Positions 7,288 through 14,320 of a stretch of DNA of 22,162 bases are shown here, one piece after another. Source of the stretch: Solirubrobacteraceae bacterium (GTDB taxonomy: Bacteria > Actinomycetota > Thermoleophilia > Solirubrobacterales > Solirubrobacteraceae). Made by a program: the position numbers and the translations under genes. The stretch is taken from the NCBI GenBank assembly GCA_025935735.1, contig JAICUS010000023.1, positions 1-22,162 of the forward strand, in the 5' to 3' direction. Numbering within the stretch: position 1 is the first letter of the stretch; each line of letters opens with the position of its first letter. The notes below the pieces were generated by a model. The model made no database searches and was not told the origin of the DNA. It saw nothing but the letters and a program-made list of their open reading frames with translations.

Positions 7288-9347
7288 CGGTTCACCTCGA
7301 TGATCACATTGCCGTGGTCGTCGACGGTGGCGTGCTGGCCCTCGCCGATGACGATCGTGGTGTCGGGCAGCTCGACGATCGCCAGCCCGTCGAGCTCGAG
7401 GCCGGCGCCGGCCTCGCGCAGCACGCGCGCGGTGCGCCACTCCCCGGCGGTGAAGACCTGCCGCTCGCCGGCCCCCGCGCCGTCGGCCGGCGGTGCGCTC
7501 GCCAGCGCAGGGGTCCGCGACGGCGCGCGCGCGACCACACGGAACGTCGTCATCTCCACGCCCGCGGCCGAGAACGCCGAGCCCTCGCCGAAGCGCGCCT
7601 CGTATGTCTCGATGAACCGCTGCACCACGTCGTTGACGTCGATCTCGCCGGCGGGCACCGGCACGGTCAGCACGTGGATCTGGAAGCGGAAGCGCATCTC
7701 GATCGAGCGCGTGAACCGCAGGTCGCCCACGCCCAGGCGCTCCCGCGCGCGCTGGGTCAACCGCTCGAAGCGCGCCTCGATCTCGCGCGCGTCCAGCGCC
7801 TGCGCGTAGTCCTCGGTCCCCGGCGGCGAGAGCAGCGGGTCGCTGAGCTCCTCGGCCGTGGTCAGGTCGCTGGCGGCGATCCCGAACGCCGAGTGCACCG
7901 ACGCGGTGAGCGGCACCACCACACGGTCGATGCCCAGCTCGGCGCCGTAGGAGAACGCGTGCGTCGGGCCGGCGCCGCCGTAGGCGTACAACACGAAGTC
8001 CGCCGGGTCGTAGCCCTGCTGGATCGTCGCCGTGCGGATGAGGTCGGCCATGCGAGCGTCGACGATCGTCTTGATCCCCTCGGCCGCCGGCTCGACGTCC
8101 AGGCCGAGCGGCTCGGCGACGTGCGCGCGGATCGCCTCGCGGGCGCGCTCGACGTCGAGCTTCAGCCGCCCGCCCAGGAAGTTGTCCGGGTTCAGATAGC
8201 CGAGCACGAGGTCGGCGTCGGCCACGGTCGGGCGCTCTCCCCCGCGCCCGTAGCACGCGGGCCCCGGCACCGCCCCGGCGCTCTCCGGCCCCACCCGCAG
8301 CAGCCCGTGCTCGACGCCCGCGATCGACCCCGAGCCGGCGCCGACGGTCCGCACCGACACGCTGGGCAGCGCGATCTCGTGGCGGCCGATCCACGTCGTG
8401 TTGGCGATGTGGGCCTCGCCGTCGAGGATCAGCCCGACCTCGAAGCTCGTCCCGCCCATGTCGGTCGCGACGATGTTCGGGTGCTCGGACCCGAGCACGC
8501 GGCAGGCCACCACCCCGCCGACCGGCCCGGACATCACCGTGGACGCCGCCTCGCGGTCGATGTCGCGCACCCGGGCCAGGCCGCCGTTGGACTGCATGAG
8601 CAGCGGCTCCTCGGTCAGCCCGTGCTCGCCCAGGCGCGACTCCAGCGACTGCACGGCCCGGCGGACGATCGGCCGCAGCGAGGCGTTCAGCGCGGTGGTG
8701 ACCGCGCGCCGGTACTCGCCCAGGCGCGGCAGCAGCTCGCACGACAGCGTGACGAGCGCGCCCGGCGCCTCCTCCTCGACGATCTCGGCGATCCGCCGCT
8801 CGTGCGCGTCGTGCTTGAAGCTCCAGAGCAGGCTGACCGCATAGACCTCGGCGCCGGCGGCGCGCAGCCGCCGCACGGCGCTCCGGGCGTCCTCCTCGTC
8901 GAGCGGCAGCACCACGCGGCCCTTGTAGTCGACGCGCTCGGTCACCTCGGCGATCAGCTGCTTGGGCACCACCAGCTCCTGCTTGACCAGCGAGCGGAAG
9001 CGCTTGATCGCGTCCTCGTCGAGCCCGAGCGACTTGAAGCCGCGCATGATCGGCAGCGTGTCGCCGAACCCGCGCGTCTGGATGAGCCCCACCGTCGCCC
9101 GCTTGCCCTCGAGCATCGCGTTGGTGGCCACGGTCGTGCCGTGGGCGAACAGCTTCACGTCGCCGAGCAGCTCCTCGATCGGCACGCCCGCGTCGGCCGC
9201 GGCGAGCTCGAGCGTCTCCAGCACGCCCGCGGCCGGGTCGTCGGGCACCGTCGGCGCCTTGTAGCGGCCCACCGCGCCCGCGCCGTCGATCGTCACCGTG
9301 TCCGTGAATGTGCCGCCGATGTCCGAGGCGACGAGCAGATCCCCCAT
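7284..9347 (-). CDS. hyuA: Hydantoinase A/oxoprolinase family ATPase subunit
   Basis: A 687-residue protein of full family length, with an actin-like ATPase fold. Landmarks: DIGGTFTDT at residues 9-17 (phosphate loop 1), HGTTVATNAMLEGK (69-82), the SGPVGG turn (273-278), DMGGTSFEVG (296-305; phosphate loop 2), VGAGSGSIA (335-343), GPACYGRGG (362-370) and YAYGGAGPTHA (454-464; adenosine site). The family activates a carbonyl or amide oxygen by phosphorylation and works with HyuB. It is the first gene of the operon and diverges from cydA with 46 bp between starts. No clear Shine-Dalgarno precedes ATG 9347. The symbol denotes the family only; hydantoin as the substrate is not implied. Confidence 0.93.
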   Translation of the reverse strand: MGDLLVASDIGGTFTDTVTIDGAGAVGRYKAPTVPDDPAAGVLETLELAAADAGVPIEELLGDVKLFAHGTTVATNAMLEGKRATVGLIQTRGFGDTLPIMRGFKSLGLDEDAIKRFRSLVKQELVVPKQLIAEVTERVDYKGRVVLPLDEEDARSAVRRLRAAGAEVYAVSLLWSFKHDAHERRIAEIVEEEAPGALVTLSCELLPRLGEYRRAVTTALNASLRPIVRRAVQSLESRLGEHGLTEEPLLMQSNGGLARVRDIDREAASTVMSGPVGGVVACRVLGSEHPNIVATDMGGTSFEVGLILDGEAHIANTTWIGRHEIALPSVSVRTVGAGSGSIAGVEHGLLRVGPESAGAVPGPACYGRGGERPTVADADLVLGYLNPDNFLGGRLKLDVERAREAIRAHVAEPLGLDVEPAAEGIKTIVDARMADLIRTATIQQGYDPADFVLYAYGGAGPTHAFSYGAELGIDRVVVPLTASVHSAFGIAASDLTTAEELSDPLLSPPGTEDYAQALDAREIEARFERLTQRARERLGVGDLRFTRSIEMRFRFQIHVLTVPVPAGEIDVNDVVQRFIETYEARFGEGSAFSAAGVEMTTFRVVARAPSRTPALASAPPADGAGAGERQVFTAGEWRTARVLREAGAGLELDGLAIVELPDTTIVIGEGQHATVDDHGNVIIEVNR

Positions 9348-9393
9348 GGCCGGTCACAGTGGCAGATCACCGCTCTGAGAGAATCCGCCGCGC
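9348..9393. promoter_or_regulatory. Divergent control region between hyuA and cydA
   Basis: Only 46 bp separate the two divergent start codons, so promoters for both units must lie here or reach into the coding sequence. On the plus strand GAGAAT (9379-9384) is a possible -10 box, about 9 nt before GTG 9394. I see no convincing -35, no Shine-Dalgarno for either gene, and no copy of the TetR half-sites found at 2457-2489. Confidence 0.35.
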
Positions 9394-10725
9394 GTGCTCG
9401 CCGTGCTCCCCCCGGTCCAGCAGGACTACCTGCTCGAAGCGCGCCAGATGCAGGCGCTCTCCTTCGCGGTGCACATCCCGCTCGTCTGCTTCGGAATCGC
9501 GTTCCCCGCGATGGTGCTCTTCGCCGAGTGGATGTACCACCGCACGGGCGAGGACACATATCGGACGATCGCCCGGCGCTGGACGCGGATCATGGTCGCG
9601 CTGTTCGCCGTCGGCGTGATCACCGGCACGATCCTCAGCTTCGAGATGGGCCTGCTGTGGCCGAACTTCACCGCGACGTTCGGCTCGGTGTTCGGCCTCG
9701 GGTTCGCGATCGAGGGCTTCTCCTTCTTCATGGAGGCCATCTTCATCGGGATCTACGTCTACGGCTGGGACCGCCTGTCGCCGCGGGCGCACATGCTCAG
9801 CGGCATCCCGATCGTGCTCACCGGGTTCACCGGCTCGTGGATGGTCATCTCGGTCAACGGCTGGATGAACCACCCGGAGGGGTTCCGGCTGGCCGGCGGC
9901 CGGGTGGTCGACGTCCACCCGTGGAGCGCGCTGTTCGGGAACTCGTACTTCTGGCACGAGCTCGTCCATATGTACCTGGCGGGCTACATGGTCACGGGGT
10001 TCGTGATGGCGGCGGTCTACGCGGTGGCGAGGCTGCGGGGCCGCTGGACGCGCTACGAGCGCACCGCGCTGGCCATCCCGCTGACGATCGCCGCGCTGGC
10101 CTCGCCGGTGCAGGTGCTGGTGGGCGACTGGGCGGGGCGGACGGTCGCGCAGAGCCAGCCGGTCAAGCTCGCCGCGTTCGAGGGGCTGCCGCGCACGCAG
10201 CGCGGCGCGCCGATCCACATCCTCGGCGTCTACAGCGACGACGAGGTCAAGTACGGCATCAAGATCCCCCGGCTGCTGTCGCTGCTCGCGTTCCACGATC
10301 CGAACGCGGTCGTCAAGGGGCTGAACATCGTGCCCGCGCGCGACCGGCCGCCGGTCAACGTCGTGCGCTTCGCGTTCCAGACGATGGTGGGCATCGGCAC
10401 GCTGCTGGCGCTGCTCGGCGTCTGGTTCGTGGTCGTGCGCGTGCGCCGCCGCGCGTTGCCGGACACGCCGTGGTTCTTCCGCGCCGTGGCGCTCGCCGGG
10501 CCGCTGTCGCTGGTGGCGCTGATCGCCGGCTGGACGGTCACCGAGGTCGGCCGCCAGCCCTGGGTTGTCTACCGCGTGATGCGCACGGCGGACGCGGTGA
10601 CCGGCGCGAGCGGCATCCCGTTCGGCTACGCCGCGCTCGCCGCCGTCTACGCCTGCGTGGCCGTCGGCGTCTACTGGATCCTGCGCCGGCTGGCCAGGGT
10701 GCCGCTGGACGCGGTGGCGCACTGA
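9394..10725 (+). CDS. cydA: Cytochrome bd ubiquinol/menaquinol oxidase subunit I
   Basis: A 443-residue polytopic membrane protein, the haem-bearing subunit of the bd-type terminal oxidase that reduces O2 to water with quinol. Conserved features by alignment from memory to E. coli CydA: first-helix His27, GFAIEGFSFFMEAIF with Glu107 and Glu114, VHMYLAGYM with His192, FQTMVGIG with Met331 (His/Met pair for haem b558), QPVKLAAFEG (256-264) in the quinol loop, and GRQPW (386-390). The quinol loop is short, as in the S-type and cyanide-insensitive group. The GTG at 9394 is the best start; GTG 9403 is also possible. The stop and the cydB start share a base (TGATG). Confidence 0.97.
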   Translation: MLAVLPPVQQDYLLEARQMQALSFAVHIPLVCFGIAFPAMVLFAEWMYHRTGEDTYRTIARRWTRIMVALFAVGVITGTILSFEMGLLWPNFTATFGSVFGLGFAIEGFSFFMEAIFIGIYVYGWDRLSPRAHMLSGIPIVLTGFTGSWMVISVNGWMNHPEGFRLAGGRVVDVHPWSALFGNSYFWHELVHMYLAGYMVTGFVMAAVYAVARLRGRWTRYERTALAIPLTIAALASPVQVLVGDWAGRTVAQSQPVKLAAFEGLPRTQRGAPIHILGVYSDDEVKYGIKIPRLLSLLAFHDPNAVVKGLNIVPARDRPPVNVVRFAFQTMVGIGTLLALLGVWFVVVRVRRRALPDTPWFFRAVALAGPLSLVALIAGWTVTEVGRQPWVVYRVMRTADAVTGASGIPFGYAALAAVYACVAVGVYWILRRLARVPLDAVAH

Positions 10726-11918
10726 TGCACCTCTACGACGTCCCGATGGTGTTCGTCCTCGTCGGGCTGGTGCTCTACGTCGTGCTGGGCGGCGCCGACT
10801 TCGGCGCGGCGGTCTGGCAGCTGCACCGCGAGGACCGGGTGCGCGACTTCGCCCACGACTCGATGGCGCCGGTGTGGGAGGCCAACCACGTGTGGCTGAT
10901 CTTCGTCCTGACCGTGATGTGGACGTCGTATCCGACCGCGTTCGGCTCGATCGCCTCGACGTTGAGCGCCGCGCTGCTGCTGGCCGGGTTCGGGATCATC
11001 GTGCGCGGTGCCGCGTACGCGTTGCGGGCCGGCGTGGAGACGCCGCGGCAGGCGCGGCGGATCGACGCGATGTCCGCGGTCTCGTCCGTGCTGGCGCCGT
11101 TCTTCCTGGGCGCGGCGGTCGGCGGCATCGCCTCCGGGCGGGTGCCGGTGGGCAACGCCGCGGGCAACCTGTTCACCAGCTGGTTCAACCCGACCGGGAT
11201 CGTCATCGGGCTGATCGCCGTGGCCAGCTCCGCGTACCTGGCCGCGGTCTTCCTGGCCGCCGACGCCGTGCGCACGGCCAACGACGACCTCGTGCCGCAC
11301 TTCCGCACGCGCGCGCTCGCGGCCGGCGCGGTGGCGGGCGTGCTGGCGGTCGTGGGCCTGGTCGTCCTGCACGGCGACGCGCCGCGCCTCTACCACGGCC
11401 TCGTGTCGGGCGACGGGCTGCCGGCGCTGATCGTCTCCGTGGTCGCCGGGCTCGCCACGTTGGCGCTGGTGGTGCGGGAGCGCTTCGACGCGGCGCGGGT
11501 GACGTCCGCGCTCGCCGTGGCCGCGGTGATCGCCGGCTGGACCTTGGCCCAGAGACCGCTGATCCTGCCGGGCCTGACCATCCGCGCCGCCGCCGCGCCG
11601 CACGACACGCTGGTGGCGGTGATCGTGGCCGTGCTGGCGGGCGGGGCGATCCTCTTCCCGTCGCTCGGGCTGCTGTTCCGGCTCGTGCTCGGCGGCCGGC
11701 TGGGCTACGGCGGCGCCGGCGTGGCGGCGGAGGCGCCGCGGCAGGCCGCGGCGGCCGCGCTCGCCCACGGGCTGCTGGCCCGGGCGGCGGCGGCGCTGCT
11801 GGTCGCCGGGTTCGGGCTGCTGACCGTGGCCGAGGCCGGCGTGGCGCACGCGTTCGGCGTGGTCGCGCTGCTGGCGTTCGTGGTGGTCGGGTTCGTCGCG
11901 GCGGTGCCGCTCGAGTGA
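10725..11918 (+). CDS. cydB: Cytochrome bd oxidase subunit II
   Basis: A 397-residue polytopic membrane protein that pairs with CydA. The N-terminus is typical (YVVLGGADFGAAVWQL), followed by PVWEANHVWLIFVLTVMWTSYPTAFG with the family's Trp/Glu/His cluster, FFLGAAVGGIASG and many hydrophobic helices. The ATG at 10725 overlaps the cydA stop by one base. No cydX or cydCD genes are visible nearby. The stop lies within the GTG start of the racemase family gene (GTGA), so the three genes are probably one transcript. Confidence 0.96.
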   Translation: MHLYDVPMVFVLVGLVLYVVLGGADFGAAVWQLHREDRVRDFAHDSMAPVWEANHVWLIFVLTVMWTSYPTAFGSIASTLSAALLLAGFGIIVRGAAYALRAGVETPRQARRIDAMSAVSSVLAPFFLGAAVGGIASGRVPVGNAAGNLFTSWFNPTGIVIGLIAVASSAYLAAVFLAADAVRTANDDLVPHFRTRALAAGAVAGVLAVVGLVVLHGDAPRLYHGLVSGDGLPALIVSVVAGLATLALVVRERFDAARVTSALAVAAVIAGWTLAQRPLILPGLTIRAAAAPHDTLVAVIVAVLAGGAILFPSLGLLFRLVLGGRLGYGGAGVAAEAPRQAAAAALAHGLLARAAAALLVAGFGLLTVAEAGVAHAFGVVALLAFVVVGFVAAVPLE

Positions 11919-12946
11919 GGCTCGCTCGGGTCATCCACTGCGTGGACGCGCACGCCGAGGGCGAGCCGAGCCGGATCGTGGTCGGCGGCGTGCTCGACGT
12001 GCCCGGCGGCTCGATGCTGGAGAAGATGCGCCACCTGGAGCGCGACGACCGGCTGCGCCGCATCGTGCTGTTCGAGCCGCGCGGCTCCGCGCCGCTGTCG
12101 GCCGACCTGGTGCTGCCCTCGGCGGTGGCCGACGCCGGCTTCATCATCATGGAGTCCTCGTCCTATGAGGGGATGTCGGGGACGAACACGCTCAACACCG
12201 CGGTTGTGCTGCTGGAGACGGGCATGGTCGAGATGGCCGAGCCGGTGACCGAGCTGACGCTGGAGGCGCCGGCAGGGATCGTCACGGTGCGCGCGGACTG
12301 CGCCGGCGGGCGGGTGGAGCGGCTGGAGTTCGAGAACGTGCCGTCGTTCGCCGCCGCCCTGGACGCGCCGGTCGAGGTGCCGGGCGTGGGCTCGCTGCGC
12401 GTGGACGTGGCCTACGGCGGCGCGTTCGCCGCGTTCGTGGACGCCGCCGCGGTGGGCTGCGAGATCGTGCCCGGGCAGGCGCGCGCGCTGGCCGAGCTGG
12501 GCGAGCGCATCCGGCCCGAGGTCGAGCGCCAGGTGGAGATCGCCCACCCGGTCGAGCCGGCGCTGGGGTATCTGTCGTTCGTGGTGTTCACCGGGCCGGG
12601 GCGCGACGGCGCGGACGCCCGCCAGGCCACCGTGGTCAGCCCCGGGCGGCTGGACCGCTCGCCCACCGGCACGGCGACCTCGGCGCGGATGGCCGTGCTG
12701 GACGCCCGGGGCGAGCTGGGCGAGCGCTATGTGGCCGAGAGCGTCCTGGGCACGCGCTTCACCGGGCGGCTCGTGCGGCGGGCGAGCGTCGGCGGCGTGG
12801 ACGCCATCGTCCCGGCGATCTCCGGCCGCGCCTGGATCACCGGCTTCCACCAGCTGGTCGTCGACCCCACCGACCCGCTGGGGGGCGGCTTCAAGCTGCC
12901 CGATACCTGGGGCCCCGGCCGGGCCGACGGGCTGCTCAATCCGTGA
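11915..12946 (+). CDS. Proline racemase family protein with Ser/Thr at both catalytic Cys sites
   Basis: A 343-residue protein of the proline racemase/4-hydroxyproline epimerase/trans-3-hydroxyproline dehydratase family: DAHAEGEPSRIVVGG at the N-terminus, GSMLEKMRHLE, a YEGMSGTNTLN segment, DVAYGGAFAAFVDA, DRSPTGTATSARMA and GRAWITGFHQLVVDP near the end. The first catalytic position, Cys in MCGHG-type motifs, is Ser88; the second, Cys in DRSPCGT, is Thr251. A single-base swap (Cys/Thr) is known in the dehydratases and Ser/Cys in some epimerases; Ser plus Thr leaves no thiol. The GTG at 11915 overlaps the cydB stop by 4 bp. Frames extending further upstream are antisense-free but lie inside cydB and are rejected. 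Function is open: dehydratase, racemase or inactive. Confidence 0.92.
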   Translation: MRLARVIHCVDAHAEGEPSRIVVGGVLDVPGGSMLEKMRHLERDDRLRRIVLFEPRGSAPLSADLVLPSAVADAGFIIMESSSYEGMSGTNTLNTAVVLLETGMVEMAEPVTELTLEAPAGIVTVRADCAGGRVERLEFENVPSFAAALDAPVEVPGVGSLRVDVAYGGAFAAFVDAAAVGCEIVPGQARALAELGERIRPEVERQVEIAHPVEPALGYLSFVVFTGPGRDGADARQATVVSPGRLDRSPTGTATSARMAVLDARGELGERYVAESVLGTRFTGRLVRRASVGGVDAIVPAISGRAWITGFHQLVVDPTDPLGGGFKLPDTWGPGRADGLLNP

Positions 12947-13556
12947 TCGCCCGGGCCTGGGCGGCGAGCACGATCAGCTCCAGCGCCGCGTCCAGGCCGA
13001 TCGCCGTGGTGTCGACGATCAGGTGGTAGAGGCTCGGGTCGCGCACGTCGGCCCGGTAGAAGTGGTGGGCGTAGGCCTCGCGCGCCCGGTCGGTCTCCGC
13101 CTGCTGGCGCTCCGCGGTCGCGCGGTCGATCCCGAGCAGCCTGACCGCCTGGTCGATCCGGCGCTCCTTCGGGCCGTCGAGGCGCACGTGCAGCGCGTGC
13201 GGGTGGTCCTTGAGGATGAGCGCGCCGGAGCGGCCGAGGATGACCGCGTGGCCGGCCTCGGCGTGCGCGCGGACGGTGTTCTCGGTGGCCTGCCGGTAGG
13301 CGTCCTCCTCCAGCGGGCCCTCGGCGGGCGCGCCGAACGCGGCGCCGAGCGGCGCGAGCCGCAGGACCACGCGCGAGAGCAGGCTGCCGACCTGGTCCTG
13401 GTGGGCCTGCGCCTCCTGCAGGTCGACCGCGAGCCGCTCGGCCACCTCGGACGTGATCGCCCGGTCGAGGAACGGGACGCGCAGGCGCTCGGCCAGCCGC
13501 GGCCCGAGCTGGCTGCCGCCGGCGGCGTAGGAGCTGGACAACGTGACGAGGGTCAT
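12936..13556 (-). CDS. Cytidylate kinase-like family protein
   Basis: A 206-residue P-loop-fold protein of the cytidylate-kinase-like family, a group widespread in actinobacteria whose substrate is not established. The N-terminal glycine loop is SSSYAAGGSQLGPRLAERL (7-25), followed by a PFLDRAI segment, AVILGRSGALILKD and a lid-like DRAREAYAHHFYRADVRDPSLYHLIVDT region near the end (nucleotide-monophosphate-kinase-like LID pattern). The start ATG 13556 has GAGGG about 5 nt upstream. Its 3' end overlaps the convergent racemase family gene by 11 bp. It follows the DUF2218 gene by 19 bp and is probably cotranscribed with it. Confidence 0.87.
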   Translation of the reverse strand: MTLVTLSSSYAAGGSQLGPRLAERLRVPFLDRAITSEVAERLAVDLQEAQAHQDQVGSLLSRVVLRLAPLGAAFGAPAEGPLEEDAYRQATENTVRAHAEAGHAVILGRSGALILKDHPHALHVRLDGPKERRIDQAVRLLGIDRATAERQQAETDRAREAYAHHFYRADVRDPSLYHLIVDTTAIGLDAALELIVLAAQARAITD

Positions 13557-13575
13557 CTGACCCTCAGTGTGGCGC

Positions 13576-13857
13576 TCAGCTCCAGCTGACGCTCAGCTCG
13601 TCGCGGCGCCCGAAGCGCTCCAGGTGGCTGCCGACCACCTGCTCGGTCCGCGCCAGCGACTCGGCATCCGCGGCCTGCGCGTGCATCTTCAGCACGCCCG
13701 CGTGCGTCGCGTCGAGCTCGCAGCGGCCCATCGCGAGCACGATCGTCCCCCGCTCGTCGTCGAACGCCACCTCGACCTTGTGGCCGAAGTGCTTGCACAG
13801 CTGCTTCATGTACGGCGTGGGCTTCTCCGTGGCGACGGACGCATGGCTCTCGGGCAT
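13576..13857 (-). CDS. DUF2218 domain protein
   Basis: A 93-residue protein consisting almost wholly of a DUF2218 domain: YMKQLCKHFGHKVEVAFDD (16-34), an IVLAMGRCEL strand, and the end HLERFGRRDELSVSW. The conserved Cys, His and Trp pattern of the family is present. The function of DUF2218 is unknown. A TAGACT hexamer (13870-13865 on the minus strand) sits 7 nt before the ATG and would give a leaderless message; no Shine-Dalgarno is seen. Two inverted repeats lie just upstream. It heads a probable two-gene unit with the cytidylate kinase-like gene. Confidence 0.88.
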   Translation of the reverse strand: MPESHASVATEKPTPYMKQLCKHFGHKVEVAFDDERGTIVLAMGRCELDATHAGVLKMHAQAADAESLARTEQVVGSHLERFGRRDELSVSWS

Positions 13858-13870
13858 CCGGCGCAGTCTA

Positions 13871-13913
13871 TTAGGGACCCCTAACCCACCTAAAGGGGAC
13901 AGTCCCCTTTAGG
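13871..13913. terminator. Perfect 25-bp palindrome plus a smaller inverted repeat
   Basis: CCTAAAGGGGAC (13889-13900), one central A, then GTCCCCTTTAGG (13902-13913) give 12-bp perfect arms, or an 11-bp RNA stem with a CAG loop. On the plus strand it is followed by TTTCTTT, as in an intrinsic terminator. On the minus strand it begins 5 nt after the stop of the small membrane protein gene and could end the lipid operon, but without a U-run. A second dyad, TTAGGG-AC-CCCTAA (13871-13884), lies next to it and directly upstream of the presumed -10 of the DUF2218 gene, so an operator role is also possible. Confidence 0.6.
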
Positions 13914-13918
13914 TTTCT

Positions 13919-14287
13919 TTAAGTGCCGGCGAGCAGTGCGGCCGTGATCGCGGCGGAGGCGCCCGCGACCGCTGTGGTGGCCGCAGAAGAGCCGCTCGGC
14001 AGGCCGCGGCGGGAGGCCAGGGTGGCGGCGATGTCGCCGAGGTCGCCGGCGAGGCTCGCGGCGAGCCAGGGACGCACCGGTGCGCCACGCAGCGCTGCGG
14101 CCAGCCCGGCGCCGTGGATCGCCAATTCGCGGGCGGCCAGGCCGCGCAGGGCGACCTGGGCGGCGGGGGTCTCGCGGGCCGGGCCCAGCCAGCGCTGGGT
14201 GATCCGGGCGGGCGCGGCCAGCAGCGCGGCGCCGTAGGCGATGCGCGCGCCGAGGACGGCGACGACGGCGAGCTGGGAACGGCTCAT
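13919..14287 (-). CDS. Small hydrophobic membrane protein, unknown function
   Basis: A 122-residue Ala/Leu-rich protein with probable membrane segments near residues 6-26, around 75-90 and 98-119. Between them is a RWLGPARETPAAQVALRGLAARELAIHGAG stretch, a pattern I associate with small actinobacterial membrane proteins of no known role. It has no catalytic motif. The ATG lies 33 bp behind the stop of the CFA-type methyltransferase gene, so it is likely the last gene of the FAD oxidoreductase-DUF1365-methyltransferase operon and may help at the membrane. No clear Shine-Dalgarno is visible. Confidence 0.7.
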   Translation of the reverse strand: MSRSQLAVVAVLGARIAYGAALLAAPARITQRWLGPARETPAAQVALRGLAARELAIHGAGLAAALRGAPVRPWLAASLAGDLGDIAATLASRRGLPSGSSAATTAVAGASAAITAALLAGT

Positions 14288-14320
14288 GGACGTGCGTACG
14301 GAGCGCGGCCGCGAGGCGGA

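Noticed and set aside
1..9347. A complete hydantoin utilisation pathway (HyuA, HyuB and M20 N-carbamoylase)
   Set aside because: The M20 gene is separated from hyuAB by four unrelated minus-strand genes and one plus-strand gene, and the gamma-like domain of HyuB fits carboxylases better. It remains possible but is not supported.
7314..11918. A very long plus-strand open frame running from inside hyuA into cydB
   Set aside because: It is antisense to hyuA for its first part and contains low-complexity Arg/His/Asp-rich sequence typical of shadow frames in GC-rich DNA. Only its last 397 codons, CydB, show a real protein family.
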